Position numbers and translations under genes: made by a program. From Hyphochytrium catenoides (Eukaryota > Sar > Hyphochytriomycetes > Hyphochytriales > Hyphochytriaceae), in the NCBI GenBank assembly GCA_900088475.1, contig FLMG01003684.1:7457-55393 (forward strand): DNA of 47,937 nt, given 5' to 3'. Positions within the stretch are counted from its first letter, which is position 1. Each line of letters begins with the position of its first letter. The notes beneath the pieces were generated by a model. It worked only from the letters and a program-made list of their open reading frames with translations. It was not told where the DNA came from and ran no database searches. Shown piece by piece: positions 38,541-47,937 of the stretch.

Positions 38541-41487
38541 TATTATTGGTATATGTAAAAAGACAATCATGATCCATCATATCTATCTCATTGGAAGTTC
38601 GTTGTTGGCGTGTAGCGAACGTAACGGTAGAGTAAGGGCGGCGAAGCAACCGACAACAATACCAGTCACATCTCTGTAGTCAGGAGCAGTCATTATGAAC
38701 GGCAACGCAAAACTGCTGATCATCAGTCAATGAGCATGTCTTTGATTAAGGGCTTCCTCAATGACTGGAACAACTATGCTAGGAACTCTGACCTTTCTCC
38801 TCTCCTATGTCTGGCTAATCTATCTATCTCAGATTCTTATGTTGCTGGCCCCTACCACTTACCGCCCAAAGCCAAGAGTAGTAGCGGTAAGAATCAGGGC
38901 ATGCTTTGTAAGTGAAAATAACATAGTAAGCTGCACTTACGTAGAAAGAGGATAAGTGGAGGAATGGAGCTCTTTTTCATATTATCTATTATCTTCATAA
39001 GCGGACAGAGATATAATATTTCACCGACCTTCTGAACTTTGTGGCTGAGTTAGGGGGACCATAATTTGTCACGGGGAGATAAAGCATCGTTAAAGGGAAA
39101 GAATGGCTCCGAAACCGAAGAAGATTTCTTGTATAGTGTCGCGAGGACACCCGCTGCTGCTGTGACAAGTGCAATCTGGTCAGACGCCGCAGGATACACC
39201 CATAATGATGAGAGTGTAACGGAAAAAAGCAGATAACGATCCGGAGGAGGAAAGAGGTATCTCGGAGCCAAAGGAATAGAGAGATAAACGTCGTCGCACT
39301 AGAACGGTCAGAGTAGCAGCAGCTTGACTCTTTTGCTGGTTTACAACATAATAGGTGGCAGTCAAAAAAGTGGTTCTCTCTCTTGGTGAAGTATCAAAAC
39401 ATTGCAGAATGCGGTCGACAGCGGTTAATAGTTCGCAACGAGCTCAATAGCTCATCCATTTATTACTACTCTGAAGCCAAACTATATGAGTTATGGCACG
39501 AGAGAATGCAGACAGAGTCATGCACGACGGAGTAAAGGGAGCGAAGGCAGAGGCGACAAAGAACAAAAAAAAGTTCATCAAAGCCTCCTTTGAAAAACGA
39601 AAGTAAGGTCAAACAAATGACGCGCAGCTGGCATGAAAAGGGAATCCTGACAGTCCGCCGAAGGAAGTGGCGAAGTAGGAAAAACGCCAAAATAGAAATG
39701 CACACTGTTCTTCGGAAGAAGAACAATATGAGCAAAGTCAAGCAGAAACGATATTTATGTGATTCTACGAGAGCTTACGGGAAGAAGAAACGACCATAGG
39801 TTCTCTATTCAGGACTCATCAGCATAGAAAGAGACTATGTATTATATCGATGCCAGACCCCAACCAAATGATGAAGAGGTCACACTACTACGACATCAAA
39901 GACTAACTCAGGCTTACGTCCATATATAATTATTAGTCAAAATTATACTGCTGAATGAAGTTCAACAATACCTACGGATAAACAGAATAGCCGTTCTTCT
40001 AGGTTGATCGCCAATGCCAAACGGTATGCTTTTAACCGATGGGCGATGTATGAGCAGCGCCTGGGGAAGCCTTGGACAAGGCCTCGAACGACTTTGGTAG
40101 TAAGTTTTTCCCACCAGTTCCCTTCTCCGATTGTCTTCCGTGGTCGTGATCACTCTTCACTTGGCGTTATAACCCTCTAACACAGTGAAAACATTTCAGT
40201 TCCTTCTGAAACGGGCTTGTCAAAGATACCTCCTCCTCCCATCTGCTCCCACTCTGGCCTCTCGTCTATTTATGGAGCGCAAAGAAGACGTGCAGACTGT
40301 GAACGGATCAAGAAGAGCCAAATACCGAGATGCAAGTCAGCTCCATCATCAGTCAAGCGGATTGTGTGAGATATAAAGTTACAGATAAAGATAAACTAGT
40401 CACGAGAAAGAATTTGAGCTCTAGTGAAAGGAAGGATATTATAGCAACACGAGCAAGTGAGTCTTCGCTGAGCGCGACAGTAATAGCTTTTGTCCGCGAG
40501 AAGAATGTGTTTTCTGGAGATGAGAAAAGCGAGACTGAGAGTCTCCTCTCATTATGCTTATCATGCAGAGGAAAGAAGAACAGGTCTTCCTAACGCGAAG
40601 TTCTATCATAGAAAATGTATGCAGAGACAAAGCAGAGAAAGAACAAAGAAGGAGCCTGTGGCAGGAAAGTGGTGAGAGGAGGGACAAGTTCTCCCCTGAA
40701 AGCTCTATGACTGCTGACTTGATACTTGCACCTCTTCTGCAAACTTAAAAAGGCTCTTCACAAGTTCGTCTATTGTTCCAAGAGCAAATAAATTTTTGTG
40801 CGCTTGTGCCAAAGCAAGGAGCTGAGGCAGCATTGCTAGGAACAACAGATTCATGTCGGCTGTCTACCTTGCTTGATTAGGCGTCAAAGTCTCAAGCCTT
40901 AGCAGATGAGCGACCAAGCCTCCGTAGATCAAACGACACTCTGCATACTCCGTAAAGGTATCGCTGAGTCCCCTGATGTTTTCTACCGGATCTCCTTGTC
41001 CTTAACCATCCGTCACACTGATAGGGAGGAGGATGAGCTGTACCTCCAATTCCAACAGATTGGTTAATGAACGCTGAAAGCGACGCCGAAATGGTTTTTG
41101 AGGAATATTGTTCTTGGAGACCGACTCTACTTTTATTATCAGCCAGGGAAACATAAGCGGTAATAACGGGAACGTCCTCAAGAAGATCTCGATTAATCTC
41201 TCGCGAAGAGACTAAGCTGCAACACTATTTGTCACTGTTCGTTTGGTCAGCGTATGTCAATGTCTTGATTGTTTTGCTGACCTGGCCTGTTTTTTTTTTG
41301 CTGGCCTGGACTTGAGGTCGAAGGCTCGCTTACGGGCTGCTTCTCTATGGCATGCGGGGTCGTTTCTTTAGGCTGCTCCTGTTCCTTGGCTGCAGTTGAA
41401 GGTTCGTCCCCATTGTTGATCCGGGTGATGCTGTGGCGATTCCTTGTTGGAACCCTCTGGTTGCTCTTCTGTTCCCGTTTCTTGCCA
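38541..41487. other. Gene-free stretch between the two inverted element copies
   Basis: About 2.9 kb with only short, compositionally biased frames, many of them purine-rich on the plus strand (for example 39500-39800 and 40380-40680). Nothing recognisable as a gene, RNA or transposase. A run of nine or more T residues occurs near 41290. It could be sequence of the same or another decayed element, or subtelomeric filler. Confidence 0.45.
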
Positions 41488-42376
41488 GACCTGCTCGTGT
41501 CGTATGTATGTTTTTGGAGATCACAGTATCATATGCCGTCGTGGCGGTGGCGCTAGTCAGGGTCATCGTCGTGTTTAGGATAATCTCTTTCATGCTTTTC
41601 AGACTCGGGACTCATAGTCTCTCCGCGAACCTCATCACCTCCTCCCGGGGCCAAATCTGAAACCGGGAGATTTGTCGGTTCGTGGCCTCTCCGCCTCGTA
41701 CCGCATACGGCCTTCTTTGATTTGTCTGTTAGGACTCTCCGCAATCTAGAACCCTTCCTAATGCAGCAGTTAGTCCGGTCGTTTGTCTGAGAGGGTGAAG
41801 CTGAAGAAGTATGAGGTTTCTTGTAAGGCCCTAGGGCCGCAAATTGTCCCACTACTACTCATTGTCCCACTAGTTGGGAGTCATTTGGGGGAGCTATGCA
41901 AGGCATCGTCGATTGTGTAGGGAATTTGGTGAAGCTCCTGTGTGATCGCTCTGCTCTTGATGCTTCTCGGCATATTGGTCAATTGTCCCGTTTGGCCATG
42001 ACCTTCGGCCTTCACACGAGAATCTCTATGACGATTCATGAGGGGGAAATCCGCCTCAGATTTTGAAGCGTATTCGTCTTGATAGCTGGACCTTTCTGTT
42101 GCTGGCGTCGCGGCGGTTGAACTTGATGGTGACGACATTCTGATTAGTGGTTCACATGTTTCTCCTTCTTCTCCCATTATTATCGCTGAGGAGATCAACT
42201 ATGATCCTTCCATCACTGATGAGGAGTAGTGTGGAGCAGCTCAAGCTGAGGACGAGACGAAGGCTGTATAGCTTCTTCTCTCGCCCCTTCTTCTTCTTCC
42301 TCTTGTCCCACTTTTTCTTCTTCCTTCTCCTTCTCACTTTTTCTTCTCCTCCTACTTCTTCCTCTTCTTCTTCTCC
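41488..42376 (+). pseudogene. Decayed 3' end of a probable LINE-type retroelement, copy B
   Basis: This copy is inverted relative to copy A (37676-38540) and homologous over about 860 bp at roughly 75-80% by eye. The plus-strand reading TSWESFGGAMQGIVDCV and CDRSALDASRHIG (about 41868-41975) matches copy A. Just upstream, one T is missing relative to copy A (GTTTGG there, GTTGG here), and a short duplication of ATTGTCCCACT is present. This shifts the frame, and further stops lie upstream, so it is dead. The 3' end passes into a TTC/CTT-rich tract (about 42275-42375), as in copy A in the matching position. This supports insertion of two related retroposed copies. Confidence 0.5.
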
Positions 42377-44132
42377 TTTTAATCATGATTAGTTTATAGT
42401 AGTGGTAACCTGCTGATGCTTAAACTAAACAATTTTTCCTATATAGGAAAGAAGATCACAAGAAGCTACACCTACAAGTAGGCAAATAACGGTACTTATA
42501 GCAGAAGAGGTTGGATAGCCTTACACGCAGCCGCGCTGCTGCAGTTCGTGTCAAAGCTGAGGTACGAGTTTACACAAGCAGCGAACAGCAGCTGGATGGA
42601 AAAAAGGATAATTAATGGGAAATGCTTTTGCCTAGGGAAAGGAATATGGAGAGACAACAGCGAGAGCATAATTGAGGGGCTAACTCTAATGGAATGAAAA
42701 GGCATTAACAAACAGAAGAAGGAGAAGGAAGAAGACGGAGAGAGGAAATTGAAGTTGCAGACAGAAGAGGACGAAGTCACCGCAGAAATGGGCGTCGATT
42801 GGGAACAACTGACGAAGAAAGGAGCAAAAACTGCCACGAGGAGGAGGGGGCCAGCTGAGGGAACGAAAACAACGGCAATGAGAGAAGAGAATAAGTGTGC
42901 AAGAAGGCAAGAGAAAGAAAACCTACCCATAAAGTAAGGAAGAGGCAAAGAGTAATAAGAACGGAACTTCCAGGCAGGAAGAAATGAAGACGAGAAATAA
43001 AAGATCTCGGAAAAGAGGGGGAGAGAGGGAAATGAGGAATCGAGTGAGAAGCTGAGGAAAGCAGGATGAGTTAGTGTAAGTCTAGACTTCTCAGAACAAG
43101 GGGAGCAGTACATCCGAGAAAGATTCCCTATCGTACCGTCCGCTAAAGCGGGTTGTGAGGCACGAATTATTAGTAGGTAATCTGGCAAGTGGTCTAGCCC
43201 ACCGCTTATTACTCCACAGACAGCTGAAGGAGTCTCTTATAACCGGAAAGGGTATACAGTCTTCCTTTCGTCTCCTTTCTCCAGTGACTTCTACTACTCT
43301 TTGAATTCGCGGAGACATACAAGGGGGTTGGCAACTTGGCAAAGAAGAGAGAGAACAAAAAGACTAAGAAGGAGAAAATAGAGCGAGACGAAATAGCAGT
43401 TTGATGCAGTACGAAAGAGGAAGAAATATGGGAGCATGGAAGTGAGAATTATAGAGGGGATAGAGAGGAAAGAAATTGAAAAAAATAACGCGTGAGGAAC
43501 AAAGAGAGGAGGGCGGAAGCGAAGAAGTCGTATCAAGGTGAACGGAATAGGTGGTGCAAGTAACAATGACAGGGACGGTCCGAAGGAGCAAACGAGAGGA
43601 GGCGACAGATCAAAAGAGTAGGAGATGAAAAAGAGTCAGATATGATGTGACGTAGACGTGTGACCTTGACAGGAGGGACCAGAAAAACTGAATTTCAAAA
43701 GGAACAGGTCGCCGAAGAAAACAAGTGGCGTCAAAGAGCATAAAGGAAGGGTAGACGTTGGGAAAGAGCGAGTGATATTGAAATGAGTAGAGGAGAGAAT
43801 AGGAAGACTGTATAAAAAGAGACACAGGGAAGACACGGAGGATGCGCCAAGGCAATGGGCCCAGAAGAGAGGGAATGAAGATAATTGGGAATAGGTAAAG
43901 GATGAAAAGGAAGAGAGATATGACCTGGGAAATAGGGAAAGGAAAGAGAAGGACCGGACCTGAAAAGGCAAGAAAGGTGACAGAAAAGAAAATATGTCCT
44001 GCTCCTTCTTGTATGGGGATGGAAATTAAGGACAATTAAGGGACTTAGGTAGAAAAAAGTTTAGTTGCCTAGACAAAGGCGGGAGTGACAGAGAGAAAAA
44101 TGAGGAAAGTGAGAAGGGAGTAGGATAACAAG
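42377..44132. other. Purine-rich (plus strand) gene-free tract
   Basis: About 1.7 kb, with 42600-44110 strongly enriched for A and G on the plus strand. Minus-strand frames of up to 230 codons (42496-43188) are open mainly because pyrimidine-rich DNA lacks stop codons. Their products are Ser/Phe/Leu-rich without domain features, so I do not call genes. Words such as GGAGCAAACGAG near 43585 recall the ~250-bp repeat at the right end of the window. Confidence 0.55.
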
Positions 44133-44160
44133 GATACATATATATAGCTATATATATATA
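44133..44160. repeat. Short AT-rich dinucleotide tract
   Basis: An imperfect TA repeat (ACATATATATAGCTATATAT followed by more ATA). It separates the purine-rich tract on its left from the degenerate minisatellite on its right. Confidence 0.8.
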
Positions 44161-44175
44161 GATGGAGAGAGAGAT

Positions 44176-44290
44176 AGGCTAGAAGCTAGAGTAGTGCGAC
44201 CTGTGACTTGCATCAGTACGTGCTTGACAGAGCTGGTAAATATTTGTAGGCGGCTCCTGAGGCTGGAATCCAGCATCCTGCTAACTGGTA
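44176..44290 (+). repeat. 115-bp direct repeat, copy 1
   Basis: Begins TAGGCTAGAAGCTAGAGTAG and ends CTGCTAACTGGTA. It is almost identical to 45008-45123, with roughly 8 to 10 differences over about 115 bp. Much better conserved than the degenerate minisatellite between the copies. Confidence 0.9.
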
Positions 44291-45210
44291 GTTTTCAGGC
44301 TGTCACCTAGACTGGGTAGCTAGCTTTCACCTGACTTGGTAAACAGAATATCATCTAGCCAGTAGCAGGCCTCGCTCTATGTTTACACCTAAGGATTGGC
44401 ATTAGGTGGCCTCAGGAATAGCACCTTTTGGCTGGCACCTAGGCGTACCTCGCACTCCTTATCTCTGTCATTAGGCTGGCAACGAAGACTGACATATAAG
44501 CTGGAACAATAGTTAATGAATAGCGTTCGCGTGCAGGGCTATGGCACGTAGGCTGCTCATCGTCGGGTTTAGTGATCTAAAGTAATGTATATGTGTGACT
44601 CCTAAGGCTGGCTCTAGAGTGATCCCAATGCTACTCATACGTAGAACCATCAGTAAAAGTAGTACCTAGGTTGGCACCCATCCGAGCACCTACGCTGCCC
44701 CCTACAGCCGGCGCATAAGGCTGGCATGAAGGCTGCTGGGACAAAGAATGGTGCACCAACATGGGCAATAGGCTGGCACTTGAGGTTGACGCCGGACTGG
44801 TACAATCTAGGTTGTTACCTAGGCTGGCTCTGGCCCCTATTCTTCTAGCTAGGGTGGCACCTATGGTTCCTCGCATCAAGACTGGCAGCGCGGAGTTGGT
44901 ATCTAGCCGCGCCTAAGGTCTGCATAAAAGGCAGTTCCCCAAGCTGGTATCAGGGCCGACATTGAGCTGGTTACCTATTACGTTGGTGCCTCATCTGACG
45001 CCTCTAATAGGCTAGAAGCTAGAGTAGTGCGACCTGTGACTTGCACCAGTACGTGCTTGACAGAGCTGGTAAATATATAAAGGCGGCTCCTGAGGCTGGA
45101 TTCCAGAATCCTGCTAAGTGGTACCTAGGGGGCAGAGCGAGATTGGCTCCTCGGGTGGCACCTAAACTGGCATCTATGGCAGGCACCATTACTGGCACCT
45201 AGCTTAGGGT
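44200..45210. repeat. Degenerate GGCTGGCACCTA-type minisatellite block
   Basis: Across about 1 kb, words related to TAGGCTGGCACCTAGG recur every 15-40 bp in many variants (GGCTGGCACCTAGG, GGTTGGCACCCA, GGCTGGCATGAAGG, GGGTGGCACCTA, ACTGGCACCTAG). The spacing is irregular, so this looks like an old, decayed tandem array. No coding potential is evident. Confidence 0.75.
45008..45123 (+). repeat. 115-bp direct repeat, copy 2
   Basis: The second copy of the 44176-44290 sequence in the same orientation, offset by 832 bp. The two brackets may mark an older segmental duplication unit or two copies of a short element. Confidence 0.9.
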
Positions 45211-45368
45211 CACTCCTCTCCTCTTCTATCTAGCATAACTGACGAACATTTTTAATAGTCACTCTTTAAAAATTAGCCCCTGTACTCTGGTATTTTCTAG
45301 AGCGCGATGACCTATCTTTCTCATCCTACTAGTTCCCTCATTAAGCGGGTTTCTTACCTCAAGGTGTC

Positions 45369-45572
45369 GTCATTGACCTGGTTTCCTACCTCCAGGCTGT
45401 CGTCTTTGGCCTGCCCGTCCATGTACAGACAGTGACGTCATTGACCTGGTTTCCTACCTCCAGGCTGTCGTCTTTGGCCTGCTCGTCCATGTACAGACAG
45501 TGACGTCATTGACCTGGTTTCCTACCTCAAGGCTGTCGTCTTTGGCCTGCCCGTCTATGTACAGACAGTGAC
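45369..45572 (+). repeat. 68-bp tandem repeat, three copies
   Basis: Exact 68-bp units at 45369-45436, 45437-45504 and 45505-45572. They differ only at a few positions (for example CTCCAGG/CTCAAGG, GCCCGTC/GCTCGTC). A degenerate partial copy precedes them (about 45335-45368). The unit junctions create the palindrome TGACGTCA at 45433-45440 and 45501-45508. The low divergence shows that the array is recent. Confidence 0.95.
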
Positions 45573-46308
45573 CGTTCCCATCGCGATAAAAAATCTTCCT
45601 TCTGCTCACCAGGATGAACGTAAGAGAGCATCAGATGAATGGTAAGCCTCTGGCTGGGGGAATCAAACTGGCGCTTGACATTACTAGCCTGGGAGCTCTC
45701 CTTGCCGCCCAGCTGGGTCAAGCGGAAGGAGGCTCTTGGCCCGTTAGTAATCGCCGACGTGTCCTAACTCTACGACTAAATCGCAAAGACTAAGCTAACT
45801 AACAAGATCTGGGTACTGCTTACCGCCACGACTGCATATTAATCACGTACTCTCTCTTCTAACGTACGTGGGGCGCAGCGAGGAAAGGGCGGGGGGGCGT
45901 TGACTGTTCCTGCTGCGCCGAATAGGTGCAGTCAGCTGTGCCTCCCCTCTCCGTTGCCGCTGTGTCTAAGTCTGGGCAGGCGGCAGAGGCTGATGCTGAC
46001 CGAGCAAATCTGAGACTGAGGCCCGAGGTCAGCCCCATCCTCTAACCGCGCCAGGAAAACCTAATACCCCCCCCAGATATTCAACAACCTGGCGTGCAAA
46101 GAGTTCCTCAATTTTGAGTCCAGCAGCGAACTCTGCCTTGCAAGTAGTCGTCGCTCGAACTAATTCTGGAAAGTACTTAGCTATAGGATGCGATCGGACT
46201 GGAGAGTGCCCGATCCTGGTCTCCTAATAACCTTCTGTTTGTGTCCTCTCTTGTCTTAGGGACTAAAACAACCCTACCTCTCCCTTTCTTTCCGGCCAGG
46301 CTTTCTGC
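45573..46308. other. Gene-free stretch before the telomeric palindrome
   Basis: About 0.7 kb of mixed-composition sequence. The frame at 45527-45721 (minus) overlaps the tandem repeat and is not recognisable. A short G-run lies near 45890 and a C-run near 46070. No gene or RNA is recognised. Confidence 0.5.
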
Positions 46309-46341
46309 TTAGGGTTAGGGTTAACCCTAACCCTAACCCTA
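46309..46341. repeat. Head-to-head interstitial telomeric repeat (28-bp perfect palindrome)
   Basis: TTAGGGTTAGGGTT is followed directly by AACCCTAACCCTAACCCTA. Arms of 14 bp pair perfectly around the centre between 46322 and 46323. The order TTAGGG then CCCTAA is that of two telomeres joined end to end. Confidence 0.95.
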
Positions 46342-46379
46342 GATAGAAGCAAAGAAAAAGAACTAAAGAACTATTTGTA

Positions 46380-47490
46380 CAGAGTACAGAGGAGCAGGAG
46401 CTGGGACATAGGAGTGAGGCACAGAAAAATGGAGCCTTGGAGTATGGTTGTTAAGCGTCTACGACAGGAGCAAATGAGTCAAACGGACGGAAAATAACCG
46501 AACGAGCATTTTAGAGGTTAGGAAACCGAGTCGGAGAGCAGATGCGAGCTATAGGAAAGAGAGATAAAGACGAGCATCAATGGACTAACCCTAACAAGAA
46601 CATTAGAAAGAATGGCGCACAGGACGGATTTAGCGAGAACGAGCAGAGTGAAGCAGGCACCGGGAAGTGGGATGAACGACAAGAAGGTGAGATATCGGAG
46701 AAAGAGTGAAAGCCTCTATATATGAGCAAAAGAGTCATCCTGACGGACGTTAAAGATTAAAAGGATTAAGAAAGGGAATGGGAAGTGCAGTTCCCTGTGG
46801 AAGAAAAAAGAGAAAAGGAAGAAAAGCAAGGGAGAGGGAGCATGTCAGAAAAGGGGTGGTACAAAGGACGAAATTGGTGAGAATAAGCAGAGCGAAGCAG
46901 GGGAAGGGAAGTAGCAATAACTGACAAGTGTAAAATGCTAGAGAAGGAGTGATAAGCATCTAGGCAGGAGCAAACGAGTCAAGCGGACGAGAACTTGTCC
47001 CGAAAGGGAGCATTTTAGACGGTTAGGCGGGGAAGTAGGAGTAATCAACAAAGAGTAATATGTTAGAGAAGGAAAATAATGGAAATGCATTTGCTTACAG
47101 GGATAAAAGACGCTGATAAAGATTATTAGCGAACGAGACAAAAGAGCACCAAGAAGAATTGTACAGAGGACAGAGCTCGGGGGAAGGGATACAGAAGTGA
47201 TGGAGAAGAGGGAGAGATATTCGAGTAGGGGTAGTAGGTATGCAGCGGCGAACTGAAGAGCATTCAAGGCTAGAAAAGAGAATGGGAGAGCAATGGCTAA
47301 CGGGTGAGTAAGAAACAGGAAGAGCGCGGAGGAGCGAGCAGCAGCAAGAATTCATATAGGACACGCAGTTCGCGAGATTAAGCATACTGAAGCAAAGCGC
47401 CGAAGTAGGAACGAGCAGTCGAAAATTATGAGTACTGGAGTAGGAGTAAGAAGCATATAGAACAAGAGCAAATGAGTAAGTGACCAAGGG
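46380..47490 (+). repeat. Degenerate ~250-bp purine-rich tandem repeat
   Basis: A block with the core GAGCAAAYGAGTCAARCGGAC recurs at about 46465, 46722 (diverged), 46967 and 47464, so the spacing is about 250 bp or twice that. Other words that recur with it are GAGCAGAGYGAAGCAGG, CATTTTAGA-GGTTAGG and a GTACAGAGGACAGAGC-type segment. The plus strand is purine-rich, which makes spurious minus-strand frames (46750-46959, 46938-47267, 47095-47487). These are not called as genes. Confidence 0.7.
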
Positions 47491-47716
47491 TATGATATAG
47501 AGGGCATTAGGGTTATGACAGGAGGTTATGGATGTTGGCCACGGGAGCGCTATGGCAGCGGGGATATGGGCGAAGGTTACAGCCGGGGGGGAGGGTTTGC
47601 TTATAGCCGTGGGCTTATAAAAGCGATGCCGGTTAGCGAAACGGCAACCGCTGTGGGATAGGAATACAGCTTAACGGTTGTAAGAAAGCAGCGATGAGAT
47701 AAACGGCAGAAGGTTA

Positions 47717-47937
47717 CGGTTAGGGCAATGGGTTAGGGCATTGGGTTAAGGCATCGCGTTAGGGCAGCGGATTTGGACAGCAGGTTAGGGCAGCAGATTA
47801 GGGCAGCGGGTTAGAGCAGAGGGTAAGGGGAGCGGATGAGGGCAGCGGTGGCAGCAGGTTAGAGCAGCGGTTTAGGGCAGCGGGTAAGGGTAGCGGATGA
47901 GGGCAGTGATGGCAGCGGTTTAGGGCAGTGGGTTAGT
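47717..47937 (+). repeat. Degenerate 13-bp telomere-like minisatellite (GGGTTAGGGCAGC)
   Basis: About 17 units of GGKTTAGGGCAGC variants run to the window edge; two shortened 9-bp units (GGTGGCAGC, GATGGCAGC) recur in similar context, hinting at a higher-order repeat. Each unit contains TTAGGG or a one-base variant. G-runs point rightwards, as in a telomere whose end lies to the right. Confidence 0.85.

Noticed and set aside
37676-42376. Repeat-induced point mutation as the cause of decay in the inverted copies
   Set aside because: By eye the differences mix transitions, transversions and small indels, without the C-to-T dominance expected; a counted alignment would be needed to be sure.
37676-42376. 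A DNA transposon with long terminal inverted repeats
   Set aside because: The arms hold coding-derived sequence with 3' TTC-rich tails, no transposase frame lies in the spacer, and no target-site duplication was seen.
42496-43188. A 230-codon minus-strand ORF rich in Ser, Phe and Leu
   Set aside because: It lies in a purine-rich tract where pyrimidine-rich codons cannot form stops; the product has no domain and neighbouring frames look alike.
43610-44035. A 141-codon minus-strand ORF that could be a membrane protein
   Set aside because: Same cause as above: skewed base composition makes hydrophobic Phe/Leu/Ser runs without coding selection.
46750-47487. Three overlapping minus-strand ORFs in the ~250-bp repeat
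   Set aside because: They follow the repeat unit and purine skew, and are not conserved in frame between repeat copies.

Overview
This is nuclear DNA of an intron-rich fungus, and its right end runs into a subtelomere. Evidence for a fungus: many short GT-AG introns (about 60-300 bp), an Hsp9/Hsp12-family stress protein (a fungal family), a beclin/Atg6 gene, and TTAGGG/CCCTAA-type telomeric repeats. The phylum cannot be fixed from sequence alone; Basidiomycota or an early-diverging intron-rich lineage would fit. I placed exon joins by hand, using splice signals, reading phase and recognised family motifs.

Layout. 1-431 (minus): start of a secreted or membrane protein cut by the window edge. 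2450-2761 (minus): Hsp12-like protein. 5725-8110 (minus): secreted PhoD-like phosphatase, 8 exons. 9294-10715 (plus): intronless orphan protein. 12135-18350 (plus): full-length ABCC/MRP transporter, 16 exons, about 1404 aa. 19528-23154 (plus): Atg6/Vps30/beclin-1, about 18 exons, about 815 aa. 23284-25353 (minus): PP2C phosphatase, 10 exons, 490 aa, convergent with ATG6. 25389-25709 (minus): a possible small ORF. 27454-36306 (minus): a very large ankyrin-WGR-PARP protein, 21 exons, about 2396 aa, with an intact H-Y-E catalytic triad.

From about 36.3 kb to the right end I see no intact gene. This part holds two inverted, decayed copies of what looks like the 3' end of a LINE-type retroelement (37.7-38.5 kb and 41.5-42.4 kb, each ending in a TTC-rich tail on its coding strand). 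It also holds long purine-rich tracts, a degenerate GGCTGGCACCTA-type minisatellite, a 115-bp direct repeat, three copies of a 68-bp tandem repeat, and a 28-bp head-to-head telomeric palindrome at 46.31 kb. The last 1.6 kb has a degenerate ~250-bp purine-rich tandem repeat, then a 13-bp minisatellite derived from TTAGGG. The G-rich strand points to the right, so the chromosome end is probably on that side.

The genes form no operon-like unit. As a set they cover stress response (Hsp12), phosphate scavenging (PhoD), export or vacuolar sequestration (ABCC), autophagy and vacuolar sorting (Atg6), phosphatase signalling (PP2C) and ADP-ribosylation (PARP).
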